A stretch of 43,117 nt of DNA, taken from contig CAMYOC010000016.1 of the NCBI GenBank assembly GCA_947259915.1, positions 1-43,117 on the forward strand. The letters are read 5' to 3'. The notes beneath the pieces are model-generated. The model saw only the letters and a program-made list of their open reading frames with translations. It was not told the DNA's origin and made no database searches. The first letter of the stretch is position 1; each line of letters opens with the position of its first letter. The position numbers and the translations under genes are program-made. Positions 8,260 through 15,856 of the stretch are shown in pieces. The DNA is from an uncultured Gammaproteobacteria bacterium (lineage in GTDB: Bacteria; Pseudomonadota; Gammaproteobacteria; Steroidobacterales; XN24).

Positions 8260-11200
8260 ATGCGCCTGATCCACCCAGTATCGATGCTTGCATTCGTCCT
8301 TATCGCCGCCTGCGCGAGCAATCCGGATAAGCAGACGCTTGCCGGGCTGCATGCCGTCGACGCGGACATGGAGGAAGTGCGGATAGAAGATGGCCTGAGC
8401 CAGGCGATGCGCGGTTACCGTGATTTCCTCGAGCAGGCCCCGGAGTCCACACTGACCCCGGAGGCGATGCGGCGGCTCGCTGATCTCAAGGTCGAGAAAG
8501 AATACGGAATTCTGGGCGACGGCGATCTGGTGGAGATCCCGGCGCCGGAAGACAGTGCGCCAGCGGATGGCGACCGCACCAGGTCGGTGGCGCAGACAAG
8601 CCGGGTCGGTATCGTCGACTTGTCCGAGTCGGAGTCTGATTTCGTAACACGCGCGACAGGCGAGGACGAACTCCCGGCCACCTCCGGCGCCGGTGGCCTC
8701 GGGTTGTCCGGCGAGCAACAAGCTCCAGCCTCTTCGGGCCCGCTGGAAGCCATAGAACTCTATGACCAGATCCTCGTCGACTATCCGCATTACGAGAACA
8801 ATGACAAGGTCCTGTATCAGAAGACCCGGGCCTATGACGAGTTGGGCCGAACAGATGATTCGATGGAGGTCATGGACCGTCTCATCTCCGAATACCCAGG
8901 GTCGAGATATATAGACGAAGTGCAGTTTCGGCGGGCGGAATATTTTTTCACCAGGAAGAAATATCTGACGGCAGAGCAAGCCTACTCGGCGGTCGTAACC
9001 ATCGGTGAGAGTTCCGAGTATTACGAGCTGGCCTTATACAAACTCGGCTGGACCCTGTACAAGCAAGAGATGCACGCGGAAGCGTTGCACAAGTACATTG
9101 AATTGCTCGATTACAAAGTCTCCGTCGGCTATGATTTCGATCGGGCACAGCCGGAGGCTGACGAGCGACGGGTCGCGGATACCTATCGTGTCATCAGTCT
9201 GTGTTTCTCGAACCTCGGCGGGACCGAGGTGGTGGCGGAGTATTTCGCCACGAACGGGCATCGGAGTTACGAAGATCGGATCTACAGCCATCTGGGCGAG
9301 TTCTACTTCGAGAAACTGCGCTACCATGATGCCGCGAACGTCTACACGGCCTTCATCGAGCTGAACCCTCTGCACAAGGCCTCGCCGCATTTCGGCATGC
9401 GTGTAGTCGAGATCTACGACGCCGGCAACTTCCCGAAACTCGTGCTGGAGTCGAAGAAGGCATTTGCGGCCAGTTATGGCCTGCAGTCCGAATACTGGCG
9501 CTACTTCGATACCTCGGATTCGCCGGAAGTGCTCAGCTATCTCCAGAGCAATCTCGAGGATCTCGCGACCCATTACCACGCCCTCTATCAGGAAGAGACG
9601 CTCGTAGAGGAGAGACCGGGTAACTACCAGGAGGCTTTCCACTGGTATCACGAGTACCTTGATTCGTTCCCGGCCGACGCCGCGACGCCCGGAATCAACT
9701 ACCAGCTCGCCGACCTCCTCCTCGAGAACGAGGACTTCGGTGGTGCGGCGCTGGAATACGAGCGCACGGCCTACGACTATGCGCCGCACGACCAGGCGCC
9801 TGCCGCGGGATACGCGGCGATCTATGCACATCGGGAGCACCAGAAGGTAGCCACTGGTGCCCGGCAGGACGTCGTCAGGCGTGACGCTGTAACCAGCACC
9901 CTGCGGTTCGTGGACAGTTTCCCCGAGCAGGAGCACGCCGACGTCGTCCTGGAGGCGGCCGTGACCGACCTGTACGAGATGAACGATTTCGAGCTGGCGA
10001 TCGCCACCGCCTATCGTCTGATAGACGGGTACCCCCATGCAGAGCCGTCGATTCACCGCTCGGCCTGGGCCGTCATCGCACATTCTTCCATGGACATCGC
10101 GGAATATGAGCAGGCCGAGCACGCCTATGAGCGCGTGTTGGAGATGACGCCGGCGGCCGACGAATCCCGCCAGGCGGTGATCGACAGTCTCGCTGCGTCC
10201 ATCTACAAGCAGGGCGAGCAGGCGAACCTGCTTGAGGATTATCGTGCGGCGGCGGATCACTTTCTCAGGATCAAGGTGCTCGCGCCGACATCGGAGATCC
10301 GGCCCGCCGCGGAATACGATGCCGGCGCCGCCCTGATGCAGCTCGAAGACTGGTCCGCGGCTGCCGCCGTACTGGAGTCGTTGCGTCAGGCGTATCCGGA
10401 CAACGAGCTCAGCCGGGATGCCACCAGGCAGATCGCCTTCGTCTACCGTGAGGATGGTCAGATGTCGCGGGCCGCTGGCGAATATGAGCGAGTCGCCATG
10501 GACGCGGAAGATCCCGAGCTGCGTCGCGAATCTCTGCTCCTTGCAGGAGAGCTGTATGAAGAGGCCAAGGCGACGGGCCGGGCACTCGACGTGTATCTCC
10601 GTTACGTCGACCAGTTCCCGGTGCCGATCGAGATCGCCGTGGAGACGCGTTTCAAAGTCGCCGGTCTCTACGAGGAGGCCGCCGACGAAGCGAGCTATCA
10701 CGAGCAGCTGCAGGCGATCGTGGAGATAGACGCAGCCGCCGGAGAGCAGCGCACCCCGCGTGTACGGTACCTCGCGGCGCAGTCGGCGCTGGTGCTTTCA
10801 GAGCGACTGTACGCTCGATTCGAAGAAGTGCGCCTGATACAGCCATTCGAGCAGAGTCTCCTGGAAAAGCAGGCGCGCATGGACACGGCGCTGGCCGCGC
10901 TGGAGAAGCTGGTCGACTACGAGGTCGGAGAAGTGACTGCCGCCGCCACCTTCTACATCGGCGAGATCTACTTCGACTTCAGTCAGTCGTTGACCCACTC
11001 CGAGCGGCCGACCGATCTCACCAACGAGGAGATGCAGGACTACGAGATGGTCATCGAGGAAGAGGCGTTCCCGTTCGAGGAGAAGGCGATCGAGGTCCAC
11101 GAGAAGAATCTTGAGCTGATGGCCAGCGGTCACTTCAATCCCTGGATCGAGAAGAGCCTCGACAAGCTTGCCGATCTGATGCCGGGCCGGTATGCGAAAT

Positions 11201-11394
11201 TCGAGATCAGCAGCGGCTTTATCGGCTCGATAGACAGCTACGCCTATAGGGCGCCGGGCGCCGGTGAGCCCGGCGCGGACAGCGCAGATAGCGACGAGCC
11301 GCCGTCCTCCGAATCGGCACCGTCGATCGAAGGCGAATCCGGCGGTGAACCGTCATACAACGATCCTGTCGTGGAAACGGCGGCAGCGGGCTGA
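8260..11394 (+). CDS. giant TPR lipoprotein
   Basis: A 1044-residue lipoprotein: MRLIHPVSMLAFVLIAACAS has a lipobox (IAAC) with the acylated Cys at about residue 19. After a low-complexity Ala/Ser/Gly/Glu segment (about 90-160) the chain is almost entirely TPR-like helical hairpins (YDQILVDYPHYENNDKVLY, YQLADLLLENEDFGGAALE, IGEIYFDF). The acidic Ser/Glu/Gly-rich tail is probably disordered. The +2 residue of the mature protein is Ala, so outer-membrane sorting is expected. It starts on the nucleotide after the preceding stop. The size and repeat content fit an outer-membrane-anchored periplasmic scaffold spanning much of the periplasm. Confidence 0.88.
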   Translation: MRLIHPVSMLAFVLIAACASNPDKQTLAGLHAVDADMEEVRIEDGLSQAMRGYRDFLEQAPESTLTPEAMRRLADLKVEKEYGILGDGDLVEIPAPEDSAPADGDRTRSVAQTSRVGIVDLSESESDFVTRATGEDELPATSGAGGLGLSGEQQAPASSGPLEAIELYDQILVDYPHYENNDKVLYQKTRAYDELGRTDDSMEVMDRLISEYPGSRYIDEVQFRRAEYFFTRKKYLTAEQAYSAVVTIGESSEYYELALYKLGWTLYKQEMHAEALHKYIELLDYKVSVGYDFDRAQPEADERRVADTYRVISLCFSNLGGTEVVAEYFATNGHRSYEDRIYSHLGEFYFEKLRYHDAANVYTAFIELNPLHKASPHFGMRVVEIYDAGNFPKLVLESKKAFAASYGLQSEYWRYFDTSDSPEVLSYLQSNLEDLATHYHALYQEETLVEERPGNYQEAFHWYHEYLDSFPADAATPGINYQLADLLLENEDFGGAALEYERTAYDYAPHDQAPAAGYAAIYAHREHQKVATGARQDVVRRDAVTSTLRFVDSFPEQEHADVVLEAAVTDLYEMNDFELAIATAYRLIDGYPHAEPSIHRSAWAVIAHSSMDIAEYEQAEHAYERVLEMTPAADESRQAVIDSLAASIYKQGEQANLLEDYRAAADHFLRIKVLAPTSEIRPAAEYDAGAALMQLEDWSAAAAVLESLRQAYPDNELSRDATRQIAFVYREDGQMSRAAGEYERVAMDAEDPELRRESLLLAGELYEEAKATGRALDVYLRYVDQFPVPIEIAVETRFKVAGLYEEAADEASYHEQLQAIVEIDAAAGEQRTPRVRYLAAQSALVLSERLYARFEEVRLIQPFEQSLLEKQARMDTALAALEKLVDYEVGEVTAAATFYIGEIYFDFSQSLTHSERPTDLTNEEMQDYEMVIEEEAFPFEEKAIEVHEKNLELMASGHFNPWIEKSLDKLADLMPGRYAKFEISSGFIGSIDSYAYRAPGAGEPGADSADSDEPPSSESAPSIEGESGGEPSYNDPVVETAAAG

Positions 11395-12036
11395 ATGATG
11401 CGCATGTCTACTTACAACGGTACGCGGTCGTACGCAACTACAGCGCTGCTGGCCATGGCGAGCAGCCTGCTGCTTGTAGCCTGCGCTTCGACGGGACCTT
11501 CGCGTCCGGCGGTGGTGGAAGTCCAGGACGATACGGGTTTCACCATCATCGAGGAGGTGCAGGTCAGCGGGGACGTGCGCGCCGATTTCGACAACGCGAT
11601 GCTGCTGCTGCAGCAGGAACGTTACGACGAGGGCATCGTGCTGCTGCAGGACGTTGTCGAGCGTGCGCCTGACGTCACTGCCGCCCACATCAACCTGGGG
11701 ATTGCCTACAGCCGCATCGACGATCTGCAGCCCGCCGAGGCGAGCATCAAGCGAGCCCTCGGGCTCAATCCCCGGCACCCGGTTGCCCATAACGAGTTGG
11801 GGATGATCTACCGCAAGGACGGCCGCTTCGAGGAGGCGCGGGCCAGCTACCAGGAAGCGTTGGAGATACACCCGCGATTTCACTTCGCGCGGCTGAATCT
11901 CGCGATCCTCTGCGACATGTATCTCGCGGACGCCGACTGCGCGCTGGAGCACTATCAGCTCTACAGTGAGGCCGTCCCGGGCGACGAAGAGGCCGCCATG
12001 TGGATCAGTGATGTTCGCGCCAGGGCGAGCCGCTAG
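11395..12036 (+). CDS. TPR lipoprotein (GltE/AglT-like)
   Basis: A 213-residue lipoprotein with lipobox LLVAC (Cys at about residue 29) and then three to four canonical TPR units (HINLGIAYSRIDDLQPAEAS, HNELGMIYRKDGRFEEARAS, LEIHPRFHFARLNLAIL). Size and layout resemble the small TPR lipoproteins of gliding-motility (GltE/AglT) and type IV pilus (PilF) systems. Three in-frame ATGs occur in the first four codons; the first abuts the previous stop. Next to ExbB/ExbD/TonB-like genes it is most likely an outer-membrane assembly or coupling factor. Confidence 0.88.
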   Translation: MMRMSTYNGTRSYATTALLAMASSLLLVACASTGPSRPAVVEVQDDTGFTIIEEVQVSGDVRADFDNAMLLLQQERYDEGIVLLQDVVERAPDVTAAHINLGIAYSRIDDLQPAEASIKRALGLNPRHPVAHNELGMIYRKDGRFEEARASYQEALEIHPRFHFARLNLAILCDMYLADADCALEHYQLYSEAVPGDEEAAMWISDVRARASR

Positions 12037-12044
12037 GAGGAGAC

Positions 12045-12317
12045 ATGTTCAGAACAATCATCATCTGCATGCCGTTGCTCGTGTTTGCCGGACCGGCCGT
12101 CGGTGAGGAGACCCAGGAAGACGAGGACAAGCTCATTTCCGGGATGTCCATCGTCGGTGATGACGAGGCGCCGAAGGCCCTGGTGATCGTGCCCTGGAAG
12201 AGTTCCGAGCTTGGCACCAGGCTCGACGTATCGCAGGCCGCCGATGACGGCCGGGGCCCGGTGGACAAAGAGGTGTTTATGCGTGAGCTGGATTACTACC
12301 AGATCAGGGCGGAGTGA
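12045..12317 (+). CDS. small exported protein of the motor locus
   Basis: A 90-residue protein with a signal peptide (FRTIIICMPLLVFAGPAVGEE) and an acidic mature part with the conserved-looking stretch GDDEAPKALVIVPWKSSELG. The start is supported by TAGGAGGAGACATG. It matches no family I recognise. It lies between the TPR lipoprotein and the ExbB-like gene in the same direction, so it is probably a periplasmic accessory of the same machine. Confidence 0.82.
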   Translation: MFRTIIICMPLLVFAGPAVGEETQEDEDKLISGMSIVGDDEAPKALVIVPWKSSELGTRLDVSQAADDGRGPVDKEVFMRELDYYQIRAE

Positions 12318-12425
12318 GCCCCGTCGCCCGATCGTCGGCGCATGACGACAGATGGAGACGCGCACGCGCGGTTACGCAGTAGCTTCGGTAGGTTTTGGAG
12401 ACTTTGAGTTCAGGAGGATGTGGTT

Positions 12426-13076
12426 ATGGATTTCATATATTCGATCATAGGATTTTTCGTCACAGGCGGGCCGTTCATGTACCCGATTCTGATCGTGTTT
12501 GCGGTCGGCGCCGCGATTGCGGTGGAGCGGTACATCACCCTGAAGCTGGTTACCGATCAGAACCAGACCAGCTGGAGCAAGCTGCAGCCGGCGCTCAGCG
12601 AGGGTGACTTCGACAAGGCTCGCGAGCTGGCCAGCGATGACACGTCGACCGTCTCTCAGCTCCTGGGCATGGGCCTGGCGCGGCAGGGCGCGGTGCGCCG
12701 TCGCGAAGACATCGAGATCGCGATGGAGGAGAGCATGATGGAGATCGTCCCGCGGCTCGAGCAGCGCACGCCTTACGTTGCGCTGGCGTCCAGCATCGCC
12801 ACACTGCTCGGCCTGTTGGGGACGATCATGGGTCTGATCCAGGCCTTTACGGCCGTGGCCAATGCCAATCCGGCCGAGAAGGCGGACCTGCTGTCGGCCA
12901 GCATCTCGGTGGCGATGAACACGACGGCATTCGGTTTGATGGTGGCGATCCCGCTTCTGGTCATCCATACCATGCTGACGGCCAAGACTGGCCAGATCGT
13001 AGACAGTCTCGAGATGGCTTCGGTGAAGGCCCTCAATGTGATCTCGACGACGGCGCGACGCCAGGTTCAGGTGTAA
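12426..13076 (+). CDS. ExbB/TolQ/MotA-family proton channel
   Basis: A 216-residue inner-membrane protein. One TM helix lies near the N-terminus (PILIVFAVGAAIAVERYI), then a cytoplasmic domain, then two TM helices carrying the family signature ATLLGLLGTIMGLIQAF and SVAMNTTAFGLMVAIPLLVI. Threonines lining the pore of ExbB/TolQ are present. CAGGAGG at 12411-12417 lies 8 nt before the ATG at 12426; a GTG at 12420 is too close to it. This is the pentameric stator-type half of a proton-driven motor and works with the two ExbD-like proteins that follow. The gene is 108 nt from the previous one, the largest gap of the module before the second riboswitch. Confidence 0.93.
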   Translation: MDFIYSIIGFFVTGGPFMYPILIVFAVGAAIAVERYITLKLVTDQNQTSWSKLQPALSEGDFDKARELASDDTSTVSQLLGMGLARQGAVRRREDIEIAMEESMMEIVPRLEQRTPYVALASSIATLLGLLGTIMGLIQAFTAVANANPAEKADLLSASISVAMNTTAFGLMVAIPLLVIHTMLTAKTGQIVDSLEMASVKALNVISTTARRQVQV

Positions 13077-13081
13077 CTAAA

Positions 13082-13573
13082 ATGGCCAGACAGCATCACT
13101 ATCAGCGACATAAGCAACAGCCTTTCGAGCTGGACATGACCACCTTCCTGAATCTGATGGTGGTGCTGGTGCCATTTCTCCTGATCACTGCGGTGTTCTC
13201 CCGCATCACCATTGTTGAACTGCAGTTGCCCAGCGCCACGGGCGGGCAGCCACCCGGGGATCCCGGTTTCCAGGTCGAGGTCATCGTCCGCCACGAAGGC
13301 CTGGAGATCACCAACGGGAATCAGGTGATCGCGTCGATCCCCAACGTGGACGACGAGTATGACCTGCCGACGCTGTCCGAGTACCTGATATCACTCAAGC
13401 GTGACTATCCGGACCAGGATCATGCGTCCGTGCTGCTTGAGCCCGACATTCCGTACGACTACCTCATCCAGGTGATGGATATCGTCAGGAGCGCGGAGTT
13501 GCCGGGCGAGACTGCGGAAGAGCCCGTCAGGGTCGCATTATTTACGGCCATATCGGTTGGAGAAGCGCCATGA
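13082..13573 (+). CDS. ExbD/TolR-like protein 1, lacking the usual proton-pathway Asp
   Basis: A 163-residue protein with a short cytoplasmic tail, one TM helix (LNLMVVLVPFLLITAVF) and a periplasmic ExbD/TolR-like domain. In ExbD/TolR the TM helix starts PFIDVML with an essential Asp; the aligned motif here is TFLNLMV, with Asn24 in place of Asp. Asp18 in FELDMTT lies six residues earlier and would not occupy the same position. The gene starts 5 nt after the ExbB-like stop and overlaps the next ExbD-like gene by 4 nt. I infer a structural or regulatory partner to the Asp-bearing paralogue. Confidence 0.9.
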   Translation: MARQHHYQRHKQQPFELDMTTFLNLMVVLVPFLLITAVFSRITIVELQLPSATGGQPPGDPGFQVEVIVRHEGLEITNGNQVIASIPNVDDEYDLPTLSEYLISLKRDYPDQDHASVLLEPDIPYDYLIQVMDIVRSAELPGETAEEPVRVALFTAISVGEAP

Positions 13574-14073
13574 AGAATTCTCGCCGGATGAAGAGGATGT
13601 CGAGGAACCGCGTGCGGATCACCAAGATGAATCTCACGTCACTGATGGACGTGTTTACCATCCTGGTGTTCTTCCTGCTCATCAATTCCGCCACCACCGA
13701 GGTGCTGGAGACGCCGAAGCGGATCACGCTCCCGGAGTCCGCCGTCGAATCGAAACCGCGGGATACGGTCGTTATCTTCGTCAGTTCCGAGCAGGTCATC
13801 GTGCAGGGCGAGCCCGTGGTCCTGATCGACGACATACTGGCGATGGACGGGCAGGACATCGAGCCTATCGGTCAGCGCCTGGATGAGCTGAGCAACAACA
13901 TCATCGGCCTGAAGACCCAGATCGTCGCAGAGAGCCAGGAAGTGACCATCCTTGCCGACAAGTCGGTGCCCTTCAGCGTGGTTAGGCAGGTCATGTCGAC
14001 CTGCACCAATAACGGCTATGGGCGGATCTCCCTGGCGGTCATGCAGAAATCGCCGAACCTCGCGCAAATCTAG
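13570..14073 (+). CDS. ExbD/TolR-like protein 2, with the proton-pathway Asp
   Basis: A 167-residue paralogue of the previous gene: basic N-terminus, TM helix with NLTSLMDVFTILVFFLL (Asp27 at the position of the essential ExbD/TolR Asp), then a periplasmic domain with VTILADKSVPFSVVRQVMST, typical of ExbD/TolR C-terminal folds. It starts inside the last codons of the preceding gene (ATGA overlap). Having two unlike ExbD proteins per ExbB matches the AglR-AglQ-AglS stator set of Myxococcus gliding motility. Confidence 0.92.
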   Translation: MKNSRRMKRMSRNRVRITKMNLTSLMDVFTILVFFLLINSATTEVLETPKRITLPESAVESKPRDTVVIFVSSEQVIVQGEPVVLIDDILAMDGQDIEPIGQRLDELSNNIIGLKTQIVAESQEVTILADKSVPFSVVRQVMSTCTNNGYGRISLAVMQKSPNLAQI

Positions 14074-14082
14074 TGTGAACCT

Positions 14083-15486
14083 GTGAATACCTTAGAGACC
14101 CAAGACCAGCACGCACTCGAGACGGATCTCGCTCAGGCCAACGAAAAACTCGATGGCCTGGTGCGCGATCTGCACGCGGTAGACGCCGAGCTGGAGGCGC
14201 TCGCCAACGAGCGACGGCAATATGAACTGCTGCGCCGGGCATGCGACACGCTGGACGAGCTCCACGACGTCGGCGCGGACCAGTTGTTCTGGGCGGGAGC
14301 GCCCGGCGACAGGGATGGTGTCGAACGCATCCGCCGCGCGCGCATGCGTCTGGACGCCTTCCAGAAGCGTCTGGACGAGGTAGAGGGCAGGCGTCAAGCC
14401 ATCGCAGAGACCATCCGGCAGGACCAGGAGGCCATCGCGTTTCTCGAGGACGACCTGTTCGAGGCCCAGGAAGAGGAAGAGCTGCGCAAGCTCGAATGGA
14501 TCGTCGAGCGTGAGATCAGCGCGCTTCCCGTCCGCCGGCAGCTTATGCCCTGGGCCCGGGGTCGCGAGGAAGACCAGCGCTTCCATAAATCACTGGCGGC
14601 ATCTCTGCTGATAAGCTTGTTGCTCGGCCTGCTGCTGCCGCAGATAGATCTGCCTTTGCCCGAGCGCTGGGAGGTGATCGACGTGCCCGAGCGACTGGTG
14701 CAGCTGGTGACCAAGAAGCGCCCGCCACCGCCGCCGCCTTCGCTACTGCAGCAGACACCCCCGGATGAAACACCGCCTGAGCCCGAGCCGATCGAGGAGC
14801 CGTTGACGCCCACCGACTCGCCGCAGCTCGCTGATACGACCGCACCGGAACAGGCTCCGCAGAAGGCGCAGGAAAAACGGGCCAGGTCCAAGGGCATTCT
14901 GGCGTTCCGGGAGAAATTCTCGAACCTCGCCAACAAAAACCCCTCTGCCAGACTGGGCGCCGACGCACGCATAAGCAGTGCCGGCGACGAAGCACCAGGT
15001 CGACCGCAGCGCCTGATGGTCACCACGCAGGCCCCCGGCTCCAGCGGCGGCATCAACCTTGCGTCGATCAGCCGCGATGTCGGTGGCGGAGGCGGCGGCG
15101 GGCAGATCGCCGGCGTGCAGCTGACACGCGCGACGAGCAACATCGGCGGCAGCGGTGGCCAGGATCGACCATTGAGCGCCGGCGCCGGCGCCGGGCGCAC
15201 CGACGAAGAGATACAGATCGTGTTCGACCGCCACAAGTCAGCCTTGTACAGGCTCTACAATCGGGAGCTGCGCAAGAATCCGATCCTGCAAGGGCAGATG
15301 GTCCTGCGCATAAGGATCGAACCGGACGGCAGGGTTTCCCTGTGCGAGCTGCAGGGCACGGACATGGACGCGCCGACCCTCTCTGCGCAGGTCCTGGATC
15401 GTGTCCGCACGTTCGACTTCGGCGCCAAGGACGGCATACCGGCAATCACGATCCTGTATCCGATCGACTTCCTGCCGGCGATATGA
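14083..15486 (+). CDS. AgmX/TonB-like energy-transducing protein with cytoplasmic coiled coil
   Basis: A 467-residue protein starting at GTG. Residues 1-165 form a charged coiled coil (repeated LEALANERR, LDEVEGRRQAI, FEAQEEEELRKLE) on the cytoplasmic side. A TM helix follows at about 170-188 (AASLLISLLLGLLLPQI). The periplasmic part has a Pro-rich stretch (KKRPPPPPPS, PPEPEPIEEPL), a Gly-rich linker (about 331-370) and a C-terminal domain of about 95 residues (FDRHKSALYRLYNRELRKNP, GQMVLRIRIEPDGRVSLCEL). That domain is of the AgmX/PglI or TonB type. It would link the ExbBD motor to the outer-membrane parts. A long coiled coil before the TM helix is unlike classical TonB and suggests a cytoplasmic partner or filament contact. 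Confidence 0.9.
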   Translation: MNTLETQDQHALETDLAQANEKLDGLVRDLHAVDAELEALANERRQYELLRRACDTLDELHDVGADQLFWAGAPGDRDGVERIRRARMRLDAFQKRLDEVEGRRQAIAETIRQDQEAIAFLEDDLFEAQEEEELRKLEWIVEREISALPVRRQLMPWARGREEDQRFHKSLAASLLISLLLGLLLPQIDLPLPERWEVIDVPERLVQLVTKKRPPPPPPSLLQQTPPDETPPEPEPIEEPLTPTDSPQLADTTAPEQAPQKAQEKRARSKGILAFREKFSNLANKNPSARLGADARISSAGDEAPGRPQRLMVTTQAPGSSGGINLASISRDVGGGGGGGQIAGVQLTRATSNIGGSGGQDRPLSAGAGAGRTDEEIQIVFDRHKSALYRLYNRELRKNPILQGQMVLRIRIEPDGRVSLCELQGTDMDAPTLSAQVLDRVRTFDFGAKDGIPAITILYPIDFLPAI

Positions 15487-15503
15487 GCGACAGGGAGGTA
15501 GTG

Positions 15504-15677
15504 ATGGACGCAGCGATGGTATCGCGCCAAGGTAAGTCACCAGACGGCGGTGACGCGCATCGCGCCGATACCGGCAGGAGAGATCGCCTGCGGCGCCTTG
15601 CAGCCACGGGTGCGGGAGCGGATGCCCTCTCCATCCGCAGTAGAAGACGAGCACGGTTAATCGATTTGACACATTGA
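15504..15677 (+). CDS. possible 57-residue basic small protein
   Basis: ATG 15504 has AGGGAGG 5 nt upstream, a better site than many genes here; a longer form could start at 15483, overlapping the previous stop by ATGA. The product is basic, Arg/Ala-rich and without recognisable domains. It fills the gap between the motor genes and the second riboswitch. It may be a real small gene or only a leader with a chance ribosome site. Confidence 0.3.
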   Translation: MDAAMVSRQGKSPDGGDAHRADTGRRDRLRRLAATGAGADALSIRSRRRARLIDLTH

Positions 15678-15693
15678 GCCACAGGCTCAACGC

Positions 15694-15786
15694 GATTCAG
15701 ACAAAGGCAAAACCACCGAAAGGTGGCGACGCAAAGTCACCGGTCTAAAGGGTCTCTGGCCCCACGACAGCGGGACCGCCGGAATC
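15694..15786 (+). promoter_or_regulatory. Cyclic-di-GMP-I (GEMM-I) riboswitch 2
   Basis: Same aptamer as at 5583: GGCAAAACCACCGAAAGGTG with the GAAA tetraloop, GACGCAAAGTCACCGGTCTAA, and CAGCGGGACCGCCGGAATC. P1 is closed by GATTC (15694-15698) with GAATC (15782-15786). A short hairpin (GCAGC-ATGT-GCTGC, 15793-15806) follows as a possible expression platform. A TTGACA (15666) and a perfect 7-bp hairpin (TTGAGCC/GGCTCAA) lie just upstream, but I see no good -10 box. It precedes the giant DUF11 gene by about 70 nt, so the surface half of the locus has its own c-di-GMP control. Confidence 0.93.
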
Positions 15787-15856
15787 CGGTGTGCAGCATG
15801 TGCTGCCGCGGCCACTTCGGCGATGAGTTCGCACGGTGAGTGGAGCGAGAGAGCGC

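Noticed and set aside
7492..8979. Long minus-strand frames opposite the TPR and other large genes (also 5752-6927, 9034-10701, 18869-20974, 24019-25263)
   Set aside because: They are antisense to genes with clear domains, signal peptides and ribosome sites; the length is an effect of high GC.
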